From: Obelidium mucronatum
Taxonomy: Eukaryota > Chytridiomycota > Chytridiomycetes > Chytridiales > Chytriomycetaceae
Assembly: GCA_025765595.1 (NCBI GenBank)
Contig: JAIVFH010000020.1
Span: 310,001-374,000 of the forward strand
DNA: 64,000 nt
Reading direction: 5' to 3'
Shown here: one piece after another, positions 11,461 to 21,004 of the stretch
Layout: each line of letters starts with the position of its first letter
Position numbering within the stretch: the stretch's first letter is position 1
Made by a program: the position numbers and the translations under genes
Notes under the pieces: generated by a model
Databases searched by the model: none
Told to the model about the DNA's origin: nothing
The model's input: only the letters and a program-made list of their open reading frames with translations

Positions 11461-11862
11461 CCTAGGTAGTCCCTTAGAGTCTCTGGGATCAACCCCTAGG
11501 TTAGCCTTATGTGCCTGGGATCAATCCCTAGGAAGTCCCTTAGAATCCCTGGGATCAACCCCTAGCTTTGCCTTGTGTGCCTGGGATCAATCCCTAGGAA
11601 GTCCCTTAGAGTCCCTGGGATCAACCCCTAGGTTAGCCTTATATGCCTGGGATCAATCCCTAGGAAGTCCCTTAGAATCCCTGGGATCAACCCCTAGCTT
11701 TGCCTTGTGTGCCTGGGATCAATCCCTAGGAAGTCCCTTAGAGTCCCTGGGATCAACCCCTAGGTTAGCCTTATATGCCTGGGATCAATCCCTAGGAAGT
11801 CCCTTAGAGTCCCTGGGATCAACCCCTAGGTTAGCCTTATGTGCCTGGGATCAATCCCTAGG
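11461..11862. repeat. 66-bp minisatellite, about six copies
   Basis: Each 66-bp unit is two related 33-bp halves, both built around CCTGGGATCAA(T/C)CCCTAGG. Units alternate between two variants (GTTAGCCTTATG and CTTTGCCTTGTG ends), so a higher-order 132-bp register is visible. Because 66 is divisible by 3 the array is an open frame, but there is no other coding evidence. Confidence 0.9.
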
Positions 11863-12702
11863 AAATCAACTCCTTGCAGAAATTCAGTTTCACATAGTCT
11901 ATGTCCAGAAATCTCAACTCATCTAAATCATCTCAAATTCATCAAAATATTGCGCGCGCAGTCCTGAACTGGACTTTGCTCACAAAATGAACGAGCAAAA
12001 AAATGGAGATCAAAAAGTGCGTCGACCAATCACATCGCAGCAACCACCCAACAGCCCTCCTACAGCTGTACTTAGCTGCCAGTCTTGTACACTTAGCATT
12101 ACAACAATCACCAAGCTATTATTTATAATGCCTAACTAACAAAACATCAATCCATGGTAACCCTTCTTCAATTGGATCCTGAGCAACCAACCACAAGAAC
12201 CAGGTGTCTTTCTCCCTGAGCATCTACAACCAAAGCCAGCTGCCTTGCACATTTCGAAACCCATATTTCTGTTGAATTGCAGCCCAGACTTCAACTCCAG
12301 TGAAGGCGCTAATTCACTGGATTTTCCAAACACATGTTTTTACAATGACGTAATACACGTAAAGATGAAGTAAAGATGATCTTTTATGTCAACTAATGCA
12401 AATAACACATCTCGATGTCCATTGACAGCAACGCAGTTATTTTATTTGGGTGGTCTTCATACATTTCATTTCGCAAAAATCCAGTTTCGAAAAAAACAGC
12501 CAATATCTGTGAGTATTTGAAATGCATCTTACTGTCTCTGAAATAGAAGCAATTATTCCTTATATTTAAAATGCATCTAATTGTATCTAAAATGCAAGGA
12601 AATCATTTATTTCATTTGAAATGCATCACGTTGCATTTGAGATCCTTGAAATACAACAAATGCATCAAAATTTATTTCGGCAAAAACCCCTGTTTCCTGA
12701 AG

Positions 12703-13145
12703 TTCATCAACAACCCCTATCTGAACAATCCCATTCACAATCACATACCCCACGAAAAACCCAACAGCACCCAACACAGACAACCACTTATAAAACACGT
12801 CAACACGTGCCTCATGTTTCCTTTGTCCCCGAACATCTGCCTCTGAGGCCTCCCCCGAAGTATTGACGGGCCGCGGGTCGGCCGTGAGGGCCGCGAGACG
12901 CTGTTTCGCGGTAGCGTATAGAGTTGCAAAGCTGGCGGTCGGGTTTGTGAGGAACGATGCAATGTGGAGAGGTGGAGGGGATTGAGAAGGGACTGGGGGT
13001 GGGTACAAGGACATGGCGGCTAGCATCCGTGTGATGTAGGTGGTTAGGTTTGGGAAGTTGAAGGTGAGGATGGCGTTGAGTTTTGGGTTTGTTAGGAGGG
13101 GGAGGGCGTGGAGGGAGAGGTGGGCGTAGGTGACGGCGTTGAGGG
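12703..13145 (-). pseudogene. Metaxin pseudogene, C-terminal domain and TM fragment
   Basis: Matches exon 7 of the intact metaxin: the GST-like C-terminal part ending in LTTYITRM, the linker (MSLYPPPVPSQSPP), and the transmembrane segment WLSVLGAVGFFVGYVIVNG. It is cut at its right end within the codons for the TLDAV motif, at GAGGG (13141-13145), by a solo LTR. Confidence 0.85.
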
Positions 13146-13288
13146 TGTTGGAGGCACATGAAACTCATGTTGCAAGCTCCATGTTTGGGAATAAAGTTTA
13201 AGAATTATCTCCAAAAATCTCTCTAGTGTCCACAACGATCAGCTCACCTGTCTACAGAACCAGCACCGCTTCCAGTCCCTCTACAACA
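13146..13288. mobile_element. Solo LTR (143 bp)
   Basis: Starts TGTTGGAGGC and ends CTCTACAACA, with TG...CA termini and TGTTG/CAACA inverted ends. GAGGG flanks it on both sides (13141-13145 and 13289-13293). The intact metaxin paralogue reads straight through this site. No internal region remains, so it is the product of LTR-LTR recombination. Confidence 0.85.
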
Positions 13289-13326
13289 GAGGGTTGTGTT
13301 ATAGTTTTAAGAAAGATTCTTCCAGT

Positions 13327-14890
13327 CACTCACGTTTCGAATTGTGAGTCTCTACAATGTTTATTCTGAGGAGGCCACACGTCCTCAAAATCTGATTGGC
13401 ACCCACCCTCAACATAATCTGATTGGTTCCAAGGCCCACCCTCCTGTTGAAGGTAGCTAACCTTTATTGATATACAAGCTTAGAATTTGACACACGTCAA
13501 CGTCAAATTTATTACGTAAGAAAACACAAGAAAACTCCAAGTCTACCCGAGCTTCAGTTCCATCTTTGTAACCGTAAACCACTGGAGACAAGGGAATTAG
13601 TAATCAAGACGCGAGGTGGGAAAAGGGGACAAAATGGAATATAAAAGTGAAACAACCTGAAACGGGGTTTAAAAGGAGGTGAACGTTCTAAGAATAAATG
13701 ATTGATAGTTCCCAGAAATGTATCAACTCACCTCCAGTGCAGACCAAAGGACCCGAAGACGCAGGGTCCAACACCTCCCAACTAAACAATTCTTTTGAAA
13801 CTTCATTAAATTTATTTCTAACATTTCTGAATCTATATAAAATGATTGTGGTAAGGGTGATCTGTTTGTATTCAGTCTGTTGCTGCTCACCCACACTTGT
13901 CGAGTTCAAGCTTTTGACAATCACAATAAGCCGTCGCCACAGTCATTGCAGCCAATGATATTGCAGGAAGTGGCCTGTATACTCTCGGAGTGAGGACACA
14001 TTGACAACTTGACACTCTCTTTTCTGTTCCTCAAAGAAGCCATGCAACAAATCCTGATCATGCAATCTTCCCGCTGCAAACAAGGACCATGCGTGCTAGC
14101 TCTTAGGCTACGCTCGACTGGCAGAGTCATTGTGACTCTGCATCTTCCGACTATCCTGTCACTGCGATTGCGCAAATGGCAAAATCTGGGACTGACGTTG
14201 TGTTTGACCATATTGCGGAGAGTTGATCTGGTTTCAATGGATCTCTTTTTGGGGTATTGTTTTGGTATGCTCAGTGTTCTAGGTGTTGAGAAATCTGCAA
14301 GAGCAGAAGCTGGGTGCTGTCAAAGGCAGTATGATTTGCCGAAGGCATGTTATCTTTCTTCTTTCTTTCTGCCAAATGCGGTTGCATGGATCAAACTACA
14401 TATTCTTTTTATTCTGTGTTGCTGAGTTTATAATTCATTATCTTGGTTTTCTTTCTTTCTTTGTTTTCCACACTGTTGTTGTTCTTTTTCTTTTTGTCTT
14501 TGTACTGTGGCGTGTTGAAGGTGGTATAGATTTTTTTCTTTCTTTACACCAGCATGGGCACTCTTTTTTGTCTTTCTTCTCTTTCCGCCACATTTATTCA
14601 GATGTGTATTCTTTTCCGTTTCTTTTTTCTTCTTTGTAATGCCATTGCATTCAAAAGCAGAGATTATCACTCTGTAATTGGATGGCAATCGGTAAAGTAA
14701 AATAATAATCTCCAGATGCGTGCAGTTGGCGAGTTGGTTGTCCTTCGTCTGAAACGCAGATTCCCTGGAAGGTTACCCTGTTCTCTTTGCATTTGCTTCA
14801 CAACTGAGTCAAGCCAAGGTTTGGGGTTTATTTCATTAAAAGGATAGAGGTGTGAGTGTCCATACCAGTGAAACTTCACTGGACCGTGCA
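13327..14890. mobile_element. Unclassified insertion splitting the left copia LTR
   Basis: The 99-bp LTR is interrupted between ...TTCCAG(T) and TTATTGTCTTTG by 1.56 kb. It begins with a dispersed repeat (CACTCACGTTTCGAATTGTG) also seen at 6914. Around 14110-14230 one frame reads like decayed protein-coding sequence (SDYPVTAIAQMAKSG), but stops interrupt it and I cannot name the family. No clear TSD or terminal repeat was found. Confidence 0.5.
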
Positions 14891-14938
14891 TTTATTGTCT
14901 TTGACAACATTCTTAAATAGTAATAATAAAATACAAAA

Positions 14939-15420
14939 TGTTAGCAATGACCCGTCTTATAGGGATATTTCCCTATAGTTCCGTAGCTTAGTGGTCATTA
15001 CGCGCGACGCTCACGGTGGAAACCCGGGTTCGATCCCCGCTAGTAACCTTTTTACTTAAAGTTTCTATTTTTGTATTTGTCATCTTTGATTTGTCACTTT
15101 ACTAAGTTTTTCAGTTTCATTTTGTGATATCATTCTTGATTTCACATAATATTGTGCTATCACTCTTGCTATCACAATTTCTGTTTGTTTTCTGTTTTTG
15201 AACTTTTGTTATTTGAAATTCCAGAACTTGCATAAATAGCAAGCTTTCTGCTCTGAGTTTTAGTTCAGTTTCAATACATTCTGTGTTAGTTTTACAGTTT
15301 TGTAACTCTTCGTCTCCGTCTCTCGTGACCTCAAGCCGTTATTGGACAAGCCCTCGTGCCCCCTAAGCCCTCGTGCCTTCAAGAACCCTTAAGTCTTTTA
15401 TTGACTATCTGGTTCTAACA
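14939..15420 (+). repeat. 5' LTR of gypsy element 1
   Basis: 482 bp. Contains a tRNA-like Pol III segment (14977-15055) in its first part and a TATA-like CATAAATAG at about 15230. The sequence AGTTTCAATAC (15267-15277), about 35 nt downstream of the TATA, is the likely start of the genomic RNA because it is complementary to the primer site after the LTR. Confidence 0.9.
14977..15055 (+). promoter_or_regulatory. tRNA-like Pol III cassette inside the LTR
   Basis: A-box TAGCTTAGTGG (14984-14994) and B-box GGTTCGATCCC (15027-15037) with tRNA-like spacing, followed at once by a TTTTT terminator (about 15049). The T-arm pairs 4 of 5, but acceptor and D stems pair poorly, so it is a degenerate tRNA relic rather than a working tRNA. 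It is repeated in the 3' LTR at about 20523-20601. Confidence 0.6.
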
Positions 15421-15422
15421 TA

Positions 15423-15433
15423 GTATTGAAACT
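15423..15433 (+). promoter_or_regulatory. Primer-binding site consistent with Tf1-type self-priming
   Basis: GTATTGAAACT, two bases after the LTR, is the exact 11-nt reverse complement of AGTTTCAATAC at 15267-15277 in the LTR. In Tf1/sushi elements the first 11 nt of the RNA prime reverse transcription in this way. No TGG-type tRNA primer site is present. The arrangement is conserved in gypsy element 2. Confidence 0.65.
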
Positions 15434-15444
15434 AAAATACAATA

Positions 15445-16653
15445 ATGGCTGATACTCCTCCTGCCACCGCTCCTCGGAAATCTGTCGGTTTTGCCGCTAC
15501 CTCTTCGGCCGCTGGTCCTTCAAACCCCGCCGCTGACCAATCTTTGCTTACTAGTCGCTCCGTTGCTCCCAACCTTGTCTCTCTCAAGAATGACTTTGAT
15601 GAAGATGATGGGTCTGAACAACAAACCAACAATGTTCTGGATGGAATTGACGAGGCCAGTCGTTACATGGAAGCCAACACGGATAATGAATTTGATGTTG
15701 CCACATCCATGGATGCCTTCCGTACGGATCTGTTGGCTCTTTCTCGTCTTGTCCGCAATCAATCCAGCCGTCTTGATAAAGTCATTGAAGCTTTTGCTGC
15801 GTCATCAAAAGCCGATCGCAAAGTTCATCGTCAACGTTCAGTTAGCCCAGTTGGCAGTGCTTCGGACTCTGATGATCAGTCTGTTTCGGGTTCCCGGTCC
15901 AAATCCTCCAAGTCTGACAAAATTTCTCTTCGTGTTGCCAAGCCACCTGTTTTCAAGGGCCTCGCTACCGATGATTTTGATGACTTTATGCTCAAAGTCT
16001 ATCTCAATTTTGATAATTCTGGACCCAAGGGAATTCTTTCCACCAAGTCCAAGATTGCTTTTGTGGTTTCATACCTTGGTGGTAATGCTGCCAAGTGGTA
16101 CATCAACCACGTTGCCAAGCCTGAGCTCCAGTTCAAGAGCTTTCAGGAATTTGCTGATGTCTTTGCCGCCTTCTTCGGCGAAGATCCACGTGTCGCTGAA
16201 GCAATTGCTAATGACAAGGCCAAGACCTTGACGCAAACTACTTCTTGTCAAGCCTACGCCCGCGATTTTCTCCGTTGGATTGCTGGTACTCAACACAACG
16301 ATTACACCAAGATGTTGATGTTCAAGCAAGGTCTCAAGCTTCACGTGATGAACTATATTGATGGTCTGGAACCTCAACCAACCAACCTCTCCATGCTCAT
16401 GCGCAAGGCCATTGTCTTCGATGAGCGCGTGTTTGCTAACAACAAACGTTCTGGATCCTCCAAGGGTAATCAAGGTTCTGGTTCCAGCTCCCGTTCCAAT
16501 AACCCAGGTGCCGCTTCCAAGCCCTCTGGGTCTGCTGATGTTGCCGCTGCTGATGTCAAGTCTGGCAAGCCTACTCACGAGGAACGTCAGCGCCGCAAGG
16601 ATAAAGGTCTTTGCGCTTACTGTGGTCAAGACGGTTGCAAGGGTGCCTTCTGA
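15445..16653 (+). CDS. Gag of gypsy element 1 (frameshifted near its end)
   Basis: 402-residue ORF starting 25 bp after the LTR. It has a Ser-rich N-terminus, a retrotransposon Gag core (KAKTLTQTTSCQAYARDF, MLMFKQGLKLHV) and a C-terminal Cys-rich zinc-knuckle-like motif (CAYCGQDGC). The ORF stops within the knuckle region. In element 2 the equivalent frame continues past this point, so a small indel near 16645 truncates Gag here. The protease-pol frame starts overlapping it. Confidence 0.85.
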   Translation: MADTPPATAPRKSVGFAATSSAAGPSNPAADQSLLTSRSVAPNLVSLKNDFDEDDGSEQQTNNVLDGIDEASRYMEANTDNEFDVATSMDAFRTDLLALSRLVRNQSSRLDKVIEAFAASSKADRKVHRQRSVSPVGSASDSDDQSVSGSRSKSSKSDKISLRVAKPPVFKGLATDDFDDFMLKVYLNFDNSGPKGILSTKSKIAFVVSYLGGNAAKWYINHVAKPELQFKSFQEFADVFAAFFGEDPRVAEAIANDKAKTLTQTTSCQAYARDFLRWIAGTQHNDYTKMLMFKQGLKLHVMNYIDGLEPQPTNLSMLMRKAIVFDERVFANNKRSGSSKGNQGSGSSSRSNNPGAASKPSGSADVAAADVKSGKPTHEERQRRKDKGLCAYCGQDGCKGAF

Positions 16654-16662
16654 CACCAAAGC

Positions 16663-19600
16663 TTGCCCTCTCTTGGTTGCAAAAAATGCTCGGAGCGCCC
16701 AGGGAAGGGGTGCTCAGGCGTAAATTCCCCGCCCAGTTTGGCGATGCAAACTGTCAACCTTTCCGTTCCCTCATCATCGGATTCCAAGATTGTGCTTCCA
16801 TGTACACTTGTTGTCGGGGAAAAATTTTCTTCTTCTTCATCTCCAAACCTTACCAAGCCCTTTTCTTTGGGTGCCTTCGTGGATAGTGGGTGTTCGGCTT
16901 TCGGCCTTATTTCCTTAGATTTCGCTCTAAGAAATAAAATACCTGTTATTCCTTCCTCCACTTTGTACAATGTTAATTTAGCAGATGGTTCGCGTTCTCG
17001 CTCCATTACTAAACAAACAGTACCTTTAACTTGTCGAATTGGTTCTCATACCGAAACGATGTCTCTTCTTGTCGCGGATATTTCATGCCCGCTTATTTTA
17101 GGTCTTCCATGGCTTCGCCTTCATAACCCTCGCGTTAATTGGCGTCACATGTTGGTCACATTCTCCGATGGGGCTTGCCTGTCAGCTGACCACGTGCCCC
17201 CTGAGGCTTTTACCGCCTTGCCTTATTCTCCTCCAGACGATCCAGCTGTCAAGGATCTGGAGGTTTCTACCGCTTCTGTTTCAATCCCGACGGAAAATCC
17301 GCCAGCGAGTTCTACACCGGACGTTGAGTTGCTTAATACCACTGCGTTTTTTGGCATTGCCAAGAAACACGGGCTTACTATCTTTGCCGCTCGAATGGAT
17401 GTCACTTCTTCTAAAGATGATGACACTCCCACCGTGTCAATTTCAGCTGTGATTAATACAAAGGACTATCAGGAGTCTGCTATCGATTCTGACGATAGAG
17501 GAGTGCCTTTACGCTACAAGCAGTACTCGGACGTGTTTGCACCCAAGTCTGAGACTCCTCGGCCGCTTCCACCTCATCGCCCTTACGACTTGCCTATCGA
17601 GATCGTTAAGAATGAAGATGGAACTTCGGCAAAATTACCGCCGGCTGGGAAAATTTATCCACTGAGCCCAGCCGAAGAAAAAGTTCTCCAGGAATATCTT
17701 ACTAATGCCTTGGCTAGAGGCTGGATATCTCCCTCTACCTTCTCCGGTCGCTGCCCCTTGCTTCTTTGTCAAGAAACCAAATGGTGGTTTCCGCCTCTGT
17801 ATTGACTATCGTGCCATCAACAACATTGTAGTCAAGAACAAATTTCCGCTACCGCTGTTCACGGATCTTGCGGGAAAATTATCCAAGGCTAAAATTTTCA
17901 CTCACTTGGATCTCCCGGACGCGTACCACTTACTAAGAATACGCTCTGGTGACGAATGGAAAACTGCATTTCGCTGCAAGTTTGGCCATTTCCAGTATAA
18001 TGTGGTTAGTTTCGGTCTAACCAACGCTCCAGCTGCCTTCCAGTACTTCATGAATGACATTTTTTCGGACTTACTGGGCGTGTTTGTCATCGTTTATTTG
18101 GATGACATTCTAATCTTTTCCGAAGATGAAGAATTACACGAACGTCACGTTAAGGAAGTCTTGGAGCGCTTGCGGAAACACAACTTGGTAGTTAACCCTG
18201 CCAAATGTGCTTTCCATACCAGTTCTACGGAATTCCTGGGCCATATCTTCTCTGCCGATGGTGTCAAGATGGATCCTGCCAAGGTTGCTACCGTTTCCAG
18301 TTGGCCGGTACCTCAGTCTGTCAAGGATGTGCAAATTTTTCTGGGATTTGCAAATTTTTACCGCCAATTTATCACCGGCTACTCCGATATTGTGTTACCG
18401 CTCACAAGCCTAACGCGTAAGGAAGCCAAAATGGGACCCTTTCCATGGTCCGAAGCCGCGGCATCGGCTTTTGAAAACCTTAAACATGCCTTCTCCACCG
18501 CTCCGGTCCTGATTCACTTCGATCCCAGTCGTACCGTGTATGTGGAAACTGATTGCTCAGATTTTGCACTGGGCGCAATTTTATCCCAGTTCGGTTCGGA
18601 TGGAAGGTTACATCCTGTTGCCTTTCATTCCCGCAAGTTAATTCCAGCGGAAATCAACTACGATACTCACGACAAGGAACTGCTTGCCATCGTAGACGCG
18701 TTCGCGGCTTGGAGACATTACCTGATAGCCGTTGAGCCTTCGGATCCGATCATTGTTTTCTCTGATCATGATCGCCTTCAAAACTTTACTGCCGTTCAAC
18801 AACTGACCCGTCGCCAATATAGGTGGATGACTAAGTTGTCGGAATTTAGTTTTAAAATTTTTCATCGCCCTGGCCGACTTTCCGGAAAACCAGACGCGCT
18901 GTCCCGCCGCCCTGATTACGTCACTCAGCAAGGCGATGAGCTGCATAAACAAAACTTTATTCAGCTATTCCAACGTGTGGATATTGATGACATTACCATT
19001 GTCAATTCGGACAAAAGCTGGATCGATCGCGTCACCCTCGCTACTTCCAAGTCCGCTCTGTACGCCTTACACAAGAAGCGCAAGTTACACATTATCTTCA
19101 CTGAATCCAACGGTCTCATCTTTCGTGATGAACTTATTTACCTTCCAACTGAGGAGCTTCAACTTGAAGTTTTCCGTCAACGTCACTGTGCTCCCGCTGC
19201 TGGCCACTTTGGTGTTGCTAAAACAGTTGAGTTAATCTCTCGTGATTACTGGTTTCCGCGCATGCGGCGCGTAGTTCAGCGTTTCATCGCAAACTGCGAC
19301 GCGTGTCAGCGTTCTCGTCCTTCTCGCCATGCTCCATTTGGCCTTCTCCAACCCTTACCTGTTCCTTCCAAACCATGGATGGATATCTCTATGGATTGGA
19401 TTACTGACTTGCCTATTAGTCAAGGTTTTGATGCCTTACTTGTGGTAAAAGATAGGCTTACCAAGCAAGCCCATTTTATTCCTACGGTAAAAACTTCTAC
19501 TGGTGCTGATACTGCAGACATCTACATTCGGGAAGTTTTTAGACTTCACGGTGCTTCCAGATCCATTGTATCCGATCGCGACCCGCGTTTTACTGGTGGT

Positions 19601-20485
19601 TTCTGGCAACGTTTTATGGAACTCCTAAACGTTAAACTTAACATTTCTACCGCTTTTCACCCTCAAACTGATGGATCTACTGAGGTCCTCAACCAAGTCA
19701 TTGAGCAATACCTACGCGTTTACTGTAACTACCAGCAAGACGATTGGGTATCCAAGTTACCGCTTTGCGAATTTGCCTACAACGATTCTTTGGTAACCAC
19801 TACTGGTCATACACCGTTCTTCGCAAACTCTGGTCACAATCCAATTTTTGACCCCTCTGTTATTCGTGAATCCTCTGTTCCTGACGCTGAAGATCGCCTC
19901 GCGTCTATGAAAACAATTCTTGAAGACCTTCGTGCGAACTTAAAGTTTGCCCAGGAAGGTTACACCACACAAGCCAACAAATCTCGGTTACCGGTTCCGG
20001 AAATTAAACCCGGAGACTTGGTTTTCTTGGATCGTCGCAATATCAAGACTAATCGTCCTTCTCAAAAGATTGATGATAAGAAACTTGGTCCTTTTAAAGT
20101 CAAGCGCGTCATCAACCCAGTCGCCTTTGAGCTTGCCTTACCTTCAACCATGCGTATTCATCCAGTATTCCACGCGTCTTTGCTGCATCCCAAGACTAAG
20201 AATATTGTCGCCGCGTTTACCCAACCTCCGCCTCCGCCAGTTATCGTGGACAACACTGAAGAATGGGAAGTTCAAGAAATCTTGGATTCTCGCGTTTTCT
20301 ACAACAAACTTCAATATTTGGTACACTGGATGGGTTATTCTAACTCTGATCGCTCTTGGGAACCTGCTGCCAATGTTTCGGGTTCTGCTGAGTTGGTTTC
20401 TGAATTTCATGCCAAATATCCCGATAAGCCTGGTCCTGGTGCGATTGCTGCAAGTGTTCGCAATCGCAAGAAAAGAAGGGGATGA
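16663..20485 (+). CDS. Pol polyprotein of gypsy element 1: PR-RT-RH-IN-chromodomain, one frameshift
   Basis: First part (16663-17805) holds an aspartic protease (GAFVDSGCSAFG). Second part (17705-20485, a different frame) has RT motifs (FTHLDLPDAYHL, FVIVYLDDILIFS), RNase H (ETDCSDFALGAILS, DKELLAIVDAF), and integrase with the HHCC region (CDACQRS) and DDE residues in MDWITDLP, IVSDRDPRF and STEVLNQVIEQYL. A C-terminal chromodomain follows (EEWEVQEILDSR, YLVHWMGYSNSDRSWEP). An extra T near 17741 shifts the frame at ISPST; element 2 has the unshifted sequence. As assembled the element could not make intact RT in one chain. The chromodomain suggests targeting to methylated-histone chromatin. 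Confidence 0.92.
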
Positions 20486-20977
20486 TGTTAGGAATAACCC
20501 GTCTTATAGGGATATCTCTATAGTTCCGTAGCTTAGTGGTCATTACGCGCGACGCTCACGGTGGAAACCCGGGTTCGATCCCCGCTAGTAGCCTTTTTAC
20601 TTAAAGTTTCTATTTTTGTATTTGTCATCTTTGATTTGTCACTTTACTAAGTTTTTCAGTTTCATTTTGTGATATCATTCTTGATTTCACATAATATTGT
20701 GCTATCACTCTTGCTATCACAATTTCTGTTTGATTTTCAGTTTGTTTTCTGTTTTTGAACTTTTGTTATTTGAAATTCCAGAACTTGCATAAATAGCAAG
20801 CTTTCTGCTCTGAGTTTTAGTTCAGTTTCAATACATTCTGTGTTAGTTTTACAGTTTTGTAACTCTTCGTCTCCGTCTCTCGTGACCTCAAGCCGTTATT
20901 GGACAAGCCCTCGTGCCCCCTAAGCCCTCGTGCCTTCAAGAACCCTTAAGTCTTTTATTGACTATCTGGTTCTAACA
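20486..20977 (+). repeat. 3' LTR of gypsy element 1
   Basis: 492 bp, nearly identical to 14939-15420; also carries the tRNA-like segment (acceptor side TAGTAGC instead of TAGTAAC). Confidence 0.9.
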
Positions 20978-21004
20978 CAAAATGAACATTAAAGATTCAT
21001 CGCA

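Larger units (their letters stand above)
8720..12702. mobile_element. 4-kb non-autonomous hAT-like element inserted in the metaxin pseudogene
   Basis: The intact paralogue lacks this segment, so its limits are defined: TTCATCA at 8713-8719 is repeated at 12703-12709. The ends share a short imperfect inverted repeat (CAGGAAAAC at the left against CAGGAAAC, reverse complement, at the right). The terminal 300 bp on each side are rich in a repeated AAATGCAT/GAAATGCATC motif, resembling the subterminal transposase-binding repeats of hAT elements. No transposase was found. Inside are a candidate spliced gene, a poly-T hairpin, a smaller TIR element and a minisatellite. The 7-bp duplication and weak terminal repeats make the superfamily uncertain. 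Confidence 0.65.
6994..13145. repeat. Left unit of a tandem segmental duplication (lectin gene plus metaxin 3' part)
   Basis: Sequence from about 6994 to 8719, then 12703-13145, then 13289-13296 and finally 40516-40885 aligns co-linearly with the uninterrupted right unit at about 40890-43613. The end of the left unit (metaxin exon, ...CCATAAAC at 40885) abuts the start of the right unit directly, as expected for a head-to-tail tandem duplication of roughly 2.7 kb. The gaps in the left unit are transposon insertions, each flanked by a target-site duplication. Confidence 0.85.
14939..20977 (+). mobile_element. Ty3/gypsy chromovirus, element 1 (6039 bp), near-complete
   Basis: Two LTRs (14939-15420 and 20486-20977) with TGTTAG...TAACA ends, target duplication CAAAA (14934-14938 and 20978-20982), inserted in the copia LTR. 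Internal order is gag, protease, reverse transcriptase, RNase H, integrase and a terminal chromodomain, diagnostic of chromoviruses. A polypurine tract (AAGAAAAGAAGGGG) precedes the 3' LTR. The LTRs differ by a 12-14-nt indel near 20730 and few substitutions, so insertion is fairly recent. Confidence 0.93.

Noticed and set aside
11461..11862. ORF of 117 codons in the minisatellite as a repeat protein
   Set aside because: Open frame follows from a 66-bp period; no start context, partner exons or homologous domain.
14977..15055. Functional tRNA gene (Val-CAC-like)
   Set aside because: Acceptor and D stems do not pair well; repeated in both LTRs, so it is part of the retroelement.
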